Position numbers and translations under genes: made by a program. A model generated the notes under the pieces. It saw only the letters and a program-made list of their open reading frames with translations, was not told where the DNA came from and did no database searches. A DNA stretch of 64,000 nucleotides, from NCBI RefSeq assembly GCF_023150065.1, contig NZ_JAKLLN010000003.1:176142-240141 (forward strand), written 5' to 3'. Source of the stretch: Zoogloea sp. (lineage in GTDB: Bacteria > Pseudomonadota > Gammaproteobacteria > Burkholderiales > Rhodocyclaceae). This document shows, piece by piece, positions 23,815-33,861 of the stretch; within the stretch, counting starts at the first letter, position 1, and every line of letters begins with the position of its first letter.

Positions 23815-24783
23815 ATGCCCCCTTCCAACCACCCCGCCGAACCCGCGCCCGGCCTGCGTGCCAGGCCCCTGCTCGCCCTGCTGCTCGCCACCCGGCCGGC
23901 CTTTCTCGGGGTCACCCTGTTCGCCTGCCTGATCGGGCTGGCCACTGCCCACGGCAGCGGCGTCCTGCTCGACGTGCCCAAGGCCGTGCTGACCGTGTTC
24001 TTCGCCCTGGTCGCCCACGCCGGCATCAACGTGCTCAACGATTACTACGACGCCCGCAGCGGCGCCGACGCGGCCAACACCGAGCGCCTCTTCCCCTTCA
24101 CCGGCGGCAGCCGCTTCATCCAGAACGGGGTGCTCAGCGAGGCCGAGACCGGGCGCCTGGGCTATGCCCTGCTGGCCCTGGTGGTGCCGGCGGGCCTGTG
24201 GCTCACGCTGCAGTCGGCCCCGGGCCTGATCCTCATCGGCCTGGCCGGGCTCTTCCTGGGCTGGGCTTACACCGCGCCCCCCTTCGCCCTGGTGAGCCGG
24301 GGCCTGGGCGAGGCCGCCGTGGCGGCGGGCTGGCTGACCGTGGTGGCGGGCGCCGACTTCGTGCAGCGCGGCAGCTTCTCGAGCACGCCCCTGGTGGCCG
24401 GCCTGTCCTATGCCCTGCTGGTGGCCGCCATCCTGTTCATCAACGAGTTCCCCGACCGGCGCGGCGATGAGGCCGCCGGCAAGCGCACGCTGGTGGTCCG
24501 CCTGGGGCCCGACAACGCCAAGTGGGCGCTCCTCGGCCTGGTGCTGGTGGCCTACGCCTGGCTGGTGCTGATGGTCGGGCGCGACCGCCTGCCCCAGGGC
24601 GCCGGCGCCGCGGCCATGACCCTGGTGTTCTCCTTCCGCGCTGCCCGCAACCTGATGGCCCACGCCCACGAGCCCGCCGAACTGGCCCCGGCCCTCAAGC
24701 TCACCATCCTCGCCGCCAACCTGCACGGCCTGCTGCTGGCCGCCACCCTGGCCTTCGGCCGCTGGCCCGGACCCACCCCATGA
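23815..24783 (+). CDS. UbiA-family prenyltransferase (MenA-like)
   Basis: 322 residues, about eight to nine transmembrane helices. The first prenyl-diphosphate/Mg site is NDYYDARSGAD (Asn75, Asp76, Asp79) and the second is NEFPDRRGDEAAGK in a cytosolic loop. The spacing and wording match MenA/UbiA enzymes that attach polyprenyl chains to an aromatic acceptor in the inner membrane. It is not near ubi or men genes, so the acceptor is unknown; quinone-related chemistry is the default guess. The stop overlaps the HAD gene start (ATGA). Confidence 0.87.
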   Translation: MPPSNHPAEPAPGLRARPLLALLLATRPAFLGVTLFACLIGLATAHGSGVLLDVPKAVLTVFFALVAHAGINVLNDYYDARSGADAANTERLFPFTGGSRFIQNGVLSEAETGRLGYALLALVVPAGLWLTLQSAPGLILIGLAGLFLGWAYTAPPFALVSRGLGEAAVAAGWLTVVAGADFVQRGSFSSTPLVAGLSYALLVAAILFINEFPDRRGDEAAGKRTLVVRLGPDNAKWALLGLVLVAYAWLVLMVGRDRLPQGAGAAAMTLVFSFRAARNLMAHAHEPAELAPALKLTILAANLHGLLLAATLAFGRWPGPTP

Positions 24784-25466
24784 ACCTTCATCTGCCCTTC
24801 ACTCCCCACGACGTGCACGCCGTCATCTTCGACATGGACGGCCTGCTGCTGGACAGCGAGCGGGTGGCCCTGGCCACCGTCGCCGACGCTGCCGCCGAGC
24901 TGGGCGTGCCCTGGCGCTACGAGGTGGGCCTGGCCCTGGTCGGCCTCAACTCGAAGGACGGCCCGGCGGTGATCCGCCAGCACCTGGGCAAGGACTACCC
25001 CACCGCCGCGCTGTACGACACCTTCGGCCGGCTTTACGAACTGGCCATCGAGGAAGGCCGCATCCCCCTCAAGCCGGGCGTCCACGCCCTCTTCGACGTG
25101 CTCGACGCCCTGCCCCTGGGCCGCGTCGTCGCCACCTCCACCCGGCGCTCCCGGGCCGAACCCAAGCTGGCCGCTGTGGGCCTGCTGCCCCGGGTGCATG
25201 GCATGGTGTGCGGTGACGAGGTGGCCCGGGGCAAGCCTGCGCCGGACATCTTCCTGGCGGCCGCCGAACGCCTGGGGGTGGCGGTCGAACACTGCCTGGT
25301 GCTGGAGGATTCCAACGCCGGCGTGCGCGGCGCCCTCGCTGCCGGCGCCCGGGTGGTGATGGTGCCCGACCTGCTGCAGCCCGCCGACGACCTGCGCCAG
25401 GCCGGCGTACCCGTGGCGGCCAGCCTGCATGACATCGCCGGCTTTCTGGCCACGAGGGTCGGCTGA
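24780..25466 (+). CDS. HAD-superfamily phosphatase (subfamily IA)
   Basis: 228 residues. All four HAD motifs are present: nucleophile Asp18 and acid/base Asp20 in FDMDGLLLDSE, Thr/Ser in ATSTRRS, Lys in GKPAPDIF, and the acidic motif LEDSNAG. An alpha-helical cap (residues ~30-85) marks subfamily IA (phosphoglycolate phosphatase/beta-phosphoglucomutase type). Likely a cytoplasmic phosphomonoester hydrolase of unknown substrate. It overlaps both neighbours and so is translationally coupled to the prenyltransferase and the small secreted protein. Confidence 0.92.
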   Translation: MNLHLPFTPHDVHAVIFDMDGLLLDSERVALATVADAAAELGVPWRYEVGLALVGLNSKDGPAVIRQHLGKDYPTAALYDTFGRLYELAIEEGRIPLKPGVHALFDVLDALPLGRVVATSTRRSRAEPKLAAVGLLPRVHGMVCGDEVARGKPAPDIFLAAAERLGVAVEHCLVLEDSNAGVRGALAAGARVVMVPDLLQPADDLRQAGVPVAASLHDIAGFLATRVG

Positions 25467-25780
25467 TGCGCGCCGCCCTGCTCCTCGCCCTGCTGCTGCA
25501 GGCCAGCGGCGCCCTGGCCCAGGCCACCGGCTCCACCGCCTTCTGCCTGTTTCCCGTGCCGGCCGATGGCGGGGTGCAGCGCTGGATCAACCTGGGCATC
25601 GTCCAGTATGTGGAAGCCCGCAACGACGATGTCCGCATCTATTACGGCGGCGGCAACCTGGGGAGCGGCCACGAGGCCCGCATCCCGGTGAAAAGCCGCG
25701 AGGAGGCCGAAGCCGTCCTCGCCCGGCTGCGCCGCAGCGCCGCCCTGTGTGCTCAACCTGTCTCCGGAGGCTCACCATGA
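25466..25780 (+). CDS. Small secreted protein of unknown function
   Basis: 104 residues; a signal peptide ends at ALA-QA (residue ~19). The mature part (~85 residues) has two cysteines (FCLF and ALCAQ) that could form one disulfide, and a mixed alpha/beta look with YVEARNDDVRIYYGGG and a C-terminal helix. Start and stop overlap the neighbouring genes by 1 and 4 bases. I do not recognise the family. Confidence 0.7.
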   Translation: MRAALLLALLLQASGALAQATGSTAFCLFPVPADGGVQRWINLGIVQYVEARNDDVRIYYGGGNLGSGHEARIPVKSREEAEAVLARLRRSAALCAQPVSGGSP

Positions 25781-26388
25781 AACTGATCGGCATGCTGGAT
25801 TCCCCCTTCGTGCGTCGCACCTTCATCACCGCCCGGATGCTCGGCATTCCCTTCGAGCACGAGTCCCTGTCGGTGTTTCGCAACTTCGACGCGTTTCACG
25901 CCATCAACCCCCTGGTGAAGGCCCCCACCCTGGTCATGGACGACGGCGAGGTGATGGTGGACAGCTCCCAGATCATCGCCTGGCTGGAACGCATCGCCGC
26001 CCCCGGGCACAGCCTGTGGCCGACGGACGACGACCTGTACCGGCGCTGCCTGCAGCTCACCAGCCTGGGCCTGGCCGCCGCCGAGAAGAGCGTGCATCGG
26101 GTCTACGAGACCAAGGTGCGCCCCCGGGAATTCCGCGACCCGGAGTGGCTGCGCCGGGTGGAAGGGCAGATCGCCGACACCTACGCGGTGCTCGAGAAAC
26201 ACGTGGGCGATGGCGACTGGCTGTGCGGCGAACACCCCACCCAGGCCGACATCACGGTGGCGGTGGCCTGGCGTTTCACCCATTATTCGGCCCCCGGCCT
26301 GGTGGCCGACAGCGACTACCCGGGCATCGCCGCCCTGGCCGCCAATGCCGAGGCCCTGCCGGCCTTCACCGCCGCCGACTACTCGTAA
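25777..26388 (+). CDS. Glutathione S-transferase family protein
   Basis: 203 residues. The thioredoxin-like N-domain begins [28 protein letters not shown], with Ser9 in the place of the catalytic Ser/Cys. [23 protein letters not shown] gives the cis-Pro and glutathione gamma-Glu binding segment (DSSQI). The helical C-domain holds the N-capping motif [14 protein letters not shown] cytoplasmic GST, probably detoxifying or stress related. It overlaps the small secreted protein gene and precedes ruvA by 25 bases. Confidence 0.92.
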   Translation: MKLIGMLDSPFVRRTFITARMLGIPFEHESLSVFRNFDAFHAINPLVKAPTLVMDDGEVMVDSSQIIAWLERIAAPGHSLWPTDDDLYRRCLQLTSLGLAAAEKSVHRVYETKVRPREFRDPEWLRRVEGQIADTYAVLEKHVGDGDWLCGEHPTQADITVAVAWRFTHYSAPGLVADSDYPGIAALAANAEALPAFTAADYS

Positions 26389-26413
26389 CCCCCGCGTAAC
26401 CCTGAAAGCACTC

Positions 26414-27004
26414 ATGATCGGACGCATCACCGGCCGCCTGGCCGAGAAGAACCCGCCCCAGATCCTCGTGGACGTGAATGGCGTCGGCTACGAACTGGAG
26501 GTGCCCATGAGCACCTTCTACGGCCTGCCCGCCACCGGCCAGGCCGTGTCCCTGTCCACCCATCTGGCGGTGCGGGAGGACGGGCACTTCCTGTACGGCT
26601 TTGCCACCGAGGACGAGCGCACCGCCTTTCGCCAGCTCCTCAAGGTGGCCGGCATCGGCGCCCGCACCGCCCTGGCGGTGCTCTCCGGCCTGTCGGTGGC
26701 CGACCTGGCCCAGGCCATTGCGCTGCAGGAGAGCGGCCGCCTGGTGAAGATCCCCGGCATCGGCAAAAAGACCGCCGAACGCCTGCTGCTGGAACTGCGC
26801 GACAAGCTCGCCAAGGCCCTGCCCGCCGTGGCCGGCAGCGTGGCTGCCAGCCTGCCCGGCGACGACCGCAGCGACATCATGAACGCCCTGCTGGCCCTGG
26901 GCTACAACGAGAAGGAAGCTCTGGGCGCCACCAAGGCCCTGCCCGAGGGGGTCAGCGTCTCCGACGGCATCCGCCAGGCCCTCAAGGGCCTGTCGAAGGC
27001 CTGA
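26414..27004 (+). CDS. ruvA: Holliday junction branch migration protein RuvA
   Basis: 196 residues, the usual length. An N-terminal OB fold ([31 protein letters not shown]) is followed by two helix-hairpin-helix motifs ([19 protein letters not shown] and [19 protein letters not shown]) and a short C-terminal domain III that contacts RuvB. It forms the tetramer that holds the four-way junction. ruvC is not upstream as in many proteobacteria; a GST gene is. ruvB follows 1.7 kb later after two unrelated genes. Confidence 0.97.
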   Translation: MIGRITGRLAEKNPPQILVDVNGVGYELEVPMSTFYGLPATGQAVSLSTHLAVREDGHFLYGFATEDERTAFRQLLKVAGIGARTALAVLSGLSVADLAQAIALQESGRLVKIPGIGKKTAERLLLELRDKLAKALPAVAGSVAASLPGDDRSDIMNALLALGYNEKEALGATKALPEGVSVSDGIRQALKGLSKA

Positions 27005-27016
27005 ACCACCGCCGCC

Positions 27017-27508
27017 ATGAGCCAGAAACTCAAGCAGGGCTTCATGCGCAACGTCAAGCTGGGCGCCGGCAGCCTGCGCCTGCTCATGAACCTGTGGCCG
27101 CCCTTCATCGGCGCGGGCATCCATGTGGAGCACATCGCGGCGGATTACACCCAGGCCCGGGTGCGCATGCGCATGGGCCTGCTCAACCGCAACTACATGG
27201 GCACCCACTTCGGCGGCTCCCTGTACGCCATGACCGACCCCTTCTTCGCCCTGCTGATCATGCACCAGCTGGGGCGCCGCTACGTGGTCTGGGACAAGGC
27301 CTCGGCCATTGACTACAGGCTGCCCGGCCGGGGCACGGTGCACGCCACCTTCCGCATCACCCCGGCGCAGATCGACGCCATCCGCCAGGCCACCGCAGGC
27401 GGCGACAAGCACGAGCCGGTGTTCGGCGTTGACGTGCTCAACCGCCAGGGCGAGGTGGTGGCGCGGGTGGACAAGACGATCTACGTGCGCCTCAAGCCCG
27501 GCAGCTGA
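27017..27508 (+). CDS. DUF4442 hotdog-fold protein (possible thioesterase)
   Basis: 163 residues. The central segment NRNYMGTHFGGSLYAMTDPFFALL resembles the hotdog helix of acyl-CoA thioesterase relatives (DUF4442/YiiD C-terminal type), and strands RYVVWDKASAIDYRLPGRGTVHATF follow. A catalytic residue cannot be named with confidence. It is cytoplasmic and lies 12 bases after ruvA. Confidence 0.82.
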   Translation: MSQKLKQGFMRNVKLGAGSLRLLMNLWPPFIGAGIHVEHIAADYTQARVRMRMGLLNRNYMGTHFGGSLYAMTDPFFALLIMHQLGRRYVVWDKASAIDYRLPGRGTVHATFRITPAQIDAIRQATAGGDKHEPVFGVDVLNRQGEVVARVDKTIYVRLKPGS

Positions 27509-27594
27509 ACGTCATTCCGGCCAGCGGCGGCGGCCATGCTGCGGAGCAGAAGAATCAGGGATAATCCCGCCATTCCGTTCCGGACCTCGCCCCC

Positions 27595-28691
27595 ATGACA
27601 CCCCGACGCATCGCCCAGCTGGCCATCACCGCCGTGCTGCTTCTCGGCTGCGCCTTCGTGCTCAGCCCCTTCTTCGCAGCGATCCTGTTTGCCGGCACGG
27701 TGTGCATCACCACCTGGCCCCTCTACCAGTCCCTGCTGCGCCGGCTGGGTGGACGGGACGGGCTGGCGGCCATCACCATGACCCTGCTCCTGACGGCCGT
27801 GCTGCTGGTACCCATGATCGGCCTCACCGCCTCCCTCACCGAATCGGCGGTGGACCTGGTGGACTACGTGCGCACGCTCATCGAGCAGTCCGACGGCCGT
27901 CCCCCCGCCTGGCTCAAGGAGATCCCGGTGGTGGGCGCCGATGTGGACGCCTACATCCGCAAGCTCACCCACAGCCAGGCCGAGATGCGCAAGCTGGCCC
28001 TGCAGGCCGTGGAGCCGGCGCGCAAGTTTGCCCTCGGGCTCGGCGGCGTGGTGGGCCAGGGGCTGCTGCAGATCTCCCTGGTGCTGTTCATCGTGTTCTT
28101 CCTGTACCGGGATGGCGCCCGCATCCAGGCCCAGCTCGAAACCGGCGCGGCGCGCCTGGGAGGCGAGCTGTGGGGCGAGCTGCTGGAGCTGGCCGGCAAC
28201 ACCGTCAAGGCGGTGATGATCGGCATCGTCGGCACCGCCGCGGCCCAGGCCCTGGTGGCCCTGGTAGGCTTCCTGCTCGCCGGCGTTCCGGGCGCGCTGC
28301 TGATGGCCGCCGGGGTGTTCTTCCTGTCCCTGGTGCCGGTGGGCCCGCCCCTGATCTGGGGTGGCGCAGCCTTCTGGCTCTATCAGCAGGGCGAAAATGG
28401 CTGGGCGATCTTCATGGTGCTGTGGGGCGTGCTGGCCATCAGCTCGGTGGACAACTTCCTCAAGCCCTTCCTGATCAGCCGCACCGCCAGCCTGCCCATA
28501 CTGCTGATCGCACTGGGCGCCTTTGGCGGCGTGCTGGCCTTCGGCTTCATCGGCATCTTCCTCGGCCCCACCTTCCTGGCCCTGGGGCAGGCCCTGTTCA
28601 CCAGCTGGACGGCCAGCCGCCAGCTTGAAGCGGAAACCCGCACCGAGAACGATAGCGACAGCGACAGCGATCTGGCCCGGGAGGGGCAGGC

Positions 28692-28695
<4 letters not shown>
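27595..28695 (+). CDS. AI-2E/PerM-family membrane transporter
   Basis: 366 residues with about seven to eight transmembrane helices. Early pairs are [19 protein letters not shown] and [23 protein letters not shown], a long soluble loop spans ~85-150, and the conserved core includes LVFFLYRDG-type ([14 protein letters not shown]) and [17 protein letters not shown], then [10 protein letters not shown]. The family includes TqsA and other exporters, and its substrates vary. A Ser/Asp/Glu-rich cytoplasmic tail ends the protein. Its stop overlaps ruvB (ATGA), so ruvB translation is coupled to it. Confidence 0.9.
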
Positions 28696-29765
<1,070 letters not shown>

Positions 29766-29783
29766 AGTGCGCTTGAAGGGATG

Positions 29784-29805
29784 GTAGGGGCGACTTCAGT
29801 CGCCC
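29784..29805. repeat. Palindromic intergenic repeat, copy 1
   Basis: Starts GTAGGGGCGACT, followed by TCAGTCGCCC, forming a hairpin of GGGCGACT with AGTCGCCC. The first 12 bases are identical to the copy at 35728-35753. It lies between the convergent ends of ruvB and the winged-helix gene, where it may end transcription from both sides. No T-run. Confidence 0.7.
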
Positions 29806-29862
29806 GCGGACTTCGGTCACCGACATGCCCCTTCCCCACTGGGGCACCGGCGGGAGGGAAGA

Positions 29863-30369
29863 CTAGCCTTGCGGGGCGCTGGCGATCAGGCGGACCCGGT
29901 CGGCGGTGCCGAGGAAATCGGCCAGGTTGTCCTGGTCGAAGGGTTCCAGGCACAGGTTGGCGGCCTTGGCGGTGATGGTCAGGCCGCCCTTCTGATCGCG
30001 GGCGATCCAGCCCAGCTGGATCAGGTGGCTGACCTTGCGGCGCACGGTCTCCCGCGGGATGCCGGTGGAAGAGCTGATCGAAAAGGCGTTGCAGGGGCGC
30101 AGGGGCAGCTTGCCGAAATCATCGTCGCTGCAGCGGATGGCGGCCAGGGCCTGATCGTCCAGCCCGAGCCCGCCGACGTTGTAGAGGCCCACCTCGCCAA
30201 GCACGATGGGCAGCAGCAGATCGCCTTCGAAGGCCGCATACAGGCGGACCATGTAACGCAGGTTGTAGCGGGAAAGCAGCAGGGCAGCGATGCGTTGCTG
30301 GCGTCGTGCCTGGACCCCAGGGTCTTCGTCGGCCATCGGGGCCAAATCGTGGGGCTGCGGGGTATTCAT
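29863..30369 (-). CDS. Winged-helix transcriptional regulator of unknown target
   Basis: 168 residues; GGAGATACAG precedes ATG 30369. The central helix-turn-helix is NAFSISSSTGIPRETVRRKVSHLIQLGWI, followed by a short wing (RDQKGGLTITAKA). The N-terminal ~85 residues are helical (RIAALLLSRYNLRYMVRLYAAFEG) and could bind a ligand or mediate dimerisation. Soluble, cytoplasmic. I do not recognise a named family beyond winged HTH. It is a lone gene between a repeat and rlmI, on the same strand as rlmI. Confidence 0.7.
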   Translation of the reverse strand: MNTPQPHDLAPMADEDPGVQARRQQRIAALLLSRYNLRYMVRLYAAFEGDLLLPIVLGEVGLYNVGGLGLDDQALAAIRCSDDDFGKLPLRPCNAFSISSSTGIPRETVRRKVSHLIQLGWIARDQKGGLTITAKAANLCLEPFDQDNLADFLGTADRVRLIASAPQG

Positions 30370-30493
30370 CTGTATCTCCGTGGCATGATCGGAACAGTTT
30401 CAAGTAACAACTTTTAACTGTTCATGAGCCCCTTGAGGATACACACCTCCGCCCGGTTTGACGCCTGGATGACTACCCGCTTTGAGCAGTCGC

Positions 30494-31678
30494 TCAAACC
30501 TGGCAGGCCAGGCCTTTCAGATATTCCCCTTCGGGTACGGCCAGACCGATGGGATGATCCGGCGCGGCGGACAGACGGTGGATGATGCGGGCTTCCACAC
30601 CCACGTCGGCCGCCGCACTGGCAACGATCTTCTGGAACATCTCCTGGCCGATGCCACCCGAGCAGGAATAGGTCATCAGGATACCTCCCGGGTTGAGCAA
30701 GCGGAAGCCCAGGAGGTTGATATCCTTGTAGGCGCGGGCAGCCCGCTCGGCATGGGCCGCCGAGGGCGCGAACTTGGGTGGATCGAGGATGATCAGGTCG
30801 AACTTGCGCCCCTCGGTCTTGAAGCCGCGCAGGGCCTGGAATACGTCGTCCTCGCGCCACTCGGCACGGCTTGCGTCGAGCTGGGGGTTGTGGGCCACGT
30901 TGCGCGCCGCGGTGACGAGGGCCGGGCCGGACGAATCGATGGACACCACGCTCTTCGCGCCGCCGGCCAGGGCCTGCAGGGAGAAGCCGCCGGTGTAGCA
31001 GAAGCAGTTGAGCACGTCGCGGCCGACGGCCAGCTGGCCGGTGAGCAGGCGATTGTCGCGCTGGTCCAGGTAGAAGCCGGTCTTGTGGCCGCTGACCACG
31101 TCTACCTCCATGCGCACTCCGTTCTCGACGATGGTCAGCAGCTCGGGCAGCTCGCCGTGGGCCAGGCCGGTCACCGGGCCGAGGCCTTCGAGCTTGCGCA
31201 CGTCCGAATCGGAGCGTTCGTACACCGTGCTGCAGCCGGTGGCCTGGACCAGCCCGGCGACGATGGCATCACGCCACTTGTCGGCCCCGGCGCTGGTCAG
31301 CTGGACCACCACCACCGACCCGAAACGGTCGGCGATGACCCCCGGCAGGCCGTCGGATTCCCCGTGGATCAGGCGCACGCCGTCCTGCCCCGCCAGCCAG
31401 GGATGCACCGCCCGCCGCGCCACCGACGCCGCCACCGCCCGCTTGATGAAGGCATGGTCGATGGACTGCTCCGGGTCGAAGGTCCACACCCGCGCCCGGA
31501 TCTGCGACTCCGGCGACCACGCCGCCCGCGCCAGCGGCTTGCCGCGGGAATCCATCACCAGCACCGTATCCCCCGGCCGCGCCCGGCCCTCCAGCCGGTC
31601 CACCGAACCCGCGAAGATCCAGGGATGCCGCCGCACGACGGTACGGTCACTGCCAGGTTTGAGAATCAGATCAGCCAT
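30494..31678 (-). CDS. rlmI: 23S rRNA m5C1962 methyltransferase (RlmI-like)
   Basis: 394 residues. A PUA-type RNA-binding domain (LKPGSDRTVVRRHPWIFAGSV) is followed by an RlmI/RlmK EEHEE linker and a Rossmann methyltransferase: FCYTGGFSLQALAGGAKSVVSID (SAM loop), DLIILDPPKFAPS (catalytic DPPxF motif) and GGILMTYSCSGGI with the Cys typical of m5C enzymes. Modifies large-subunit rRNA in the cytoplasm. Monocistronic by spacing. Confidence 0.93.
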   Translation of the reverse strand: MADLILKPGSDRTVVRRHPWIFAGSVDRLEGRARPGDTVLVMDSRGKPLARAAWSPESQIRARVWTFDPEQSIDHAFIKRAVAASVARRAVHPWLAGQDGVRLIHGESDGLPGVIADRFGSVVVVQLTSAGADKWRDAIVAGLVQATGCSTVYERSDSDVRKLEGLGPVTGLAHGELPELLTIVENGVRMEVDVVSGHKTGFYLDQRDNRLLTGQLAVGRDVLNCFCYTGGFSLQALAGGAKSVVSIDSSGPALVTAARNVAHNPQLDASRAEWREDDVFQALRGFKTEGRKFDLIILDPPKFAPSAAHAERAARAYKDINLLGFRLLNPGGILMTYSCSGGIGQEMFQKIVASAAADVGVEARIIHRLSAAPDHPIGLAVPEGEYLKGLACQV

Positions 31679-31773
31679 GAGGAAATCACCAAGCTTCTAA
31701 AATAAGGAGTCGCCACACATTCGAGGTGCGCAGAAAGCGTAGCGAGCAGGTCGAGGTTGTGCCGAGAAGCGCA

Positions 31774-31791
31774 GCCGTACTGGAGTACGGC
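31774..31791. repeat. Inverted repeat in the rlmI/DUF484 spacer
   Basis: GCCGTACTGGAGTACGGC has 8-base arms around GG. It is the centre of a ~130-base spacer (31700-31839) rich in GCGCAG and GCATCGCAGGCGC words. The spacer has no coding sense and looks like a dispersed intergenic element. That it repeats elsewhere in the genome is an inference; no second copy was seen here. Confidence 0.5.
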
Positions 31792-31839
31792 GAGCATCGC
31801 AGGCGCAAGATCGGCCTGCGCAGTAGCTTTATGCGCGCC

Positions 31840-32490
31840 TCAGCCGAGTTGGCGGCGAAGGATGTGAGAGACCATATCGCCGATGCGCGTCACGTAGAGC
31901 GTGCCCATCTCGGGATAGAAGCGCTCCGGGTCTTCGCTGCCCATGGCCAGCAGGCCGAAGGTCTGTTCGTCCCGGCGCAGGGGCACCAGGGCCACCGAAC
32001 GGATCTGCCGACCGGCCGGGCCGAACCAGTTGGTGATCTCCTTGAGGGCCGGGGCACCGCAGTAGGGCTGGACCAGATCGCCAGTGAAAAAGCGCACCTC
32101 CTCCCCCACCGGCAGGAACTCGGGGCCGCTGCGCGACAGCACGCTGTTCCACACCCGGAAGGCCACGTGGGGCACGGAGAAGTCTTCCTTGAGGTGCACA
32201 TACACCGCCGTGCGGATCGACTCGAAATCCTCGGCTTCGAGCAGGCTCAGGCTGAGGCGATGCACCTTCTCGCCGATGGCGTCGTTCTCCTCGCCGAAGG
32301 ACAGCAGCTCTGCGAACTTGTCCTCGAGCTGGGCGATGCGGTCACGCAGGGCGATGAGCTGGCGTTCGGTGAGGGAGATGGCCTGCCCGTTGTGCGGATG
32401 GGTCACCGTCAGGTCAGTCAGCAGGGTCGAGTTCCGGTCGAAGAAGTCGGGGTTTTCCTGCAGGAACTGGATGACGTCGGAAGGATTCAT
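31840..32490 (-). CDS. DUF484 family protein (GAF-like)
   Basis: 216 residues. The N-terminal signature MNPSDVIQFLQENPDFFDRNSTLL and a coiled coil (LTERQLIALRDRIAQLEDKFAELLSF) precede a GAF-like domain ending RIGDMVSHILRRQL. DUF484 genes usually sit between dapF and xerC in proteobacteria, and here dapF is directly upstream (34 bases), keeping half of that order. The molecular role is unknown. Confidence 0.9.
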   Translation of the reverse strand: MNPSDVIQFLQENPDFFDRNSTLLTDLTVTHPHNGQAISLTERQLIALRDRIAQLEDKFAELLSFGEENDAIGEKVHRLSLSLLEAEDFESIRTAVYVHLKEDFSVPHVAFRVWNSVLSRSGPEFLPVGEEVRFFTGDLVQPYCGAPALKEITNWFGPAGRQIRSVALVPLRRDEQTFGLLAMGSEDPERFYPEMGTLYVTRIGDMVSHILRRQLG

Positions 32491-32524
32491 GGCGTGGGGC
32501 CGGAGCAGGTGGAGCAGGAGAGAT

Positions 32525-33364
32525 TCAGGGAAGGGTCAGGGTGCCGCTGAACACGGTGACCGCCGGGCCGGTCATCATCACCGGGGTGCCGACGCCGTTC
32601 CAGGCGATGCTGAGCTCGCCGCCGCGGGTTTCCACGGTGACCGGCGACACCACCAGCTCACGCAGGATGCCCGCCACCACGGCGGCGCAGGCGCCGGTGC
32701 CGCAGGCCAGGGTTTCGCCGGCACCGCGCTCGAAGACGCGCAGGCGGACACGGTGCTCATCGACGATCTGCAGGAAGCCCGCATTGACCCGGGCCGGGAA
32801 GCGCGGGTGGTGCTCGATGAGCGGGCCCTGCCCGGCCACCGGAGCGGTGTCCACGTCGGCCACCACCTGCACGGCGTGGGGGTTGCCCATGCTCACGGCG
32901 GTGATGGCCACGGTGGTGCCGGCCACGTCGAGGGGCTGCACCCAGGCATCGGACTCGCTGACGAAGGGCACCTCGGCGGGGGTCAGCACCGGCACGCCCA
33001 TGTCCACGGTCACGTTGCCGTCGGCCTCGAGGCGCGGAGTGATGATGCCTTTCTTGGTCTCGACGCGGATCTCGCGCTTGTCGGTGAGGCCCTGGTCGAA
33101 GACGAAGCGGGCAAAACAGCGGGCGCCGTTGCCGCACTGCTCCACCTCGCCGCCGTCGGCGTTGAAGATGCGGTAGCGGAAATCCACCCCCGGCGCCTGG
33201 GCCGGCTCGACCACCAGCAGCTGGTCGCAGCCCACCCCGAAATTGCGGTCGGCGAGGTAGCGCACCTGGGCTTCGGTGAGCTGGATGTCCTGACGCACGG
33301 CGTCGATCATCACGAAATCGTTGCCGAGGCCGTGCATCTTGGTGAAGGCGAGTTCTTTGCTCAT
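32525..33364 (-). CDS. dapF: Diaminopimelate epimerase
   Basis: 279 residues from ATG 33364, which overlaps the upstream stop. The two active-site cysteines are in the family motifs [11 protein letters not shown] (Cys77) and [10 protein letters not shown] (Cys221). The opening [14 protein letters not shown] is diagnostic. It converts LL- to meso-diaminopimelate for lysine and peptidoglycan, without cofactor. It forms an operon with a CoA-binding protein gene upstream and DUF484 downstream. Confidence 0.97.
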   Translation of the reverse strand: MSKELAFTKMHGLGNDFVMIDAVRQDIQLTEAQVRYLADRNFGVGCDQLLVVEPAQAPGVDFRYRIFNADGGEVEQCGNGARCFARFVFDQGLTDKREIRVETKKGIITPRLEADGNVTVDMGVPVLTPAEVPFVSESDAWVQPLDVAGTTVAITAVSMGNPHAVQVVADVDTAPVAGQGPLIEHHPRFPARVNAGFLQIVDEHRVRLRVFERGAGETLACGTGACAAVVAGILRELVVSPVTVETRGGELSIAWNGVGTPVMMTGPAVTVFSGTLTLP

Positions 33365-33774
33365 ATGACGAGATCCATGTAGTCGCGCCACACGCAGCGG
33401 TCCATCACCACGGTGATGCCGGCGGCCTGGGCGCGGGCGGCGGCGGCTTCGTTGATCACCCCGTCCTGCAGCCACAGACGCTTCACGCCGAGGGCGATGC
33501 ATTCATCAACGACCGGGTCGATCTGGTCACCGGCACGAAATACATCCACCATATCCACGGCGAATGGAATCTCGGAGAGGCGCGCCCAGGCTTTTTCGCC
33601 GAGAATTTCGGCAACGGCCGGGCGAACCGGTACGATGCGGTAACCGAAGCCCTGCATCGCGCGGGAAACCCGGTAACTCGGGCGCTCCGGGCGCGGCGAC
33701 AGGCCGACGACGGCAATGGTCTTGACCTCCTGCAGCAGGCTGCGGATCTGGTCGGGTGAGGGATTGGCAAACAT
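33361..33774 (-). CDS. CoA-binding domain protein (YccU-like)
   Basis: 137 residues, a single Rossmann domain. [25 protein letters not shown] and GYRIVPVRP give the nucleotide/CoA loop, and [19 protein letters not shown] the conserved late helix. Family proteins bind CoA, but no reaction is established. First gene of the dapF operon. It is divergent from sppA, with an 87-base gap. Confidence 0.9.
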   Translation of the reverse strand: MFANPSPDQIRSLLQEVKTIAVVGLSPRPERPSYRVSRAMQGFGYRIVPVRPAVAEILGEKAWARLSEIPFAVDMVDVFRAGDQIDPVVDECIALGVKRLWLQDGVINEAAAARAQAAGITVVMDRCVWRDYMDLVI

Positions 33775-33861
33775 GGCGGGATTCTACCGGATTGGCGGTG
33801 CCCGCAAACCTTGGAGGCGGCCGCCGGCCGCCGGGTCGCAAGGCCCGTTCTGGAGAGTGTG

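Noticed and set aside
21478-24726. 1082-codon minus-strand open frame opposite the VanZ and prenyltransferase genes
   Set aside because: Same shadow pattern, spans two real genes and their spacer, composition dominated by Gln/Gly/His.
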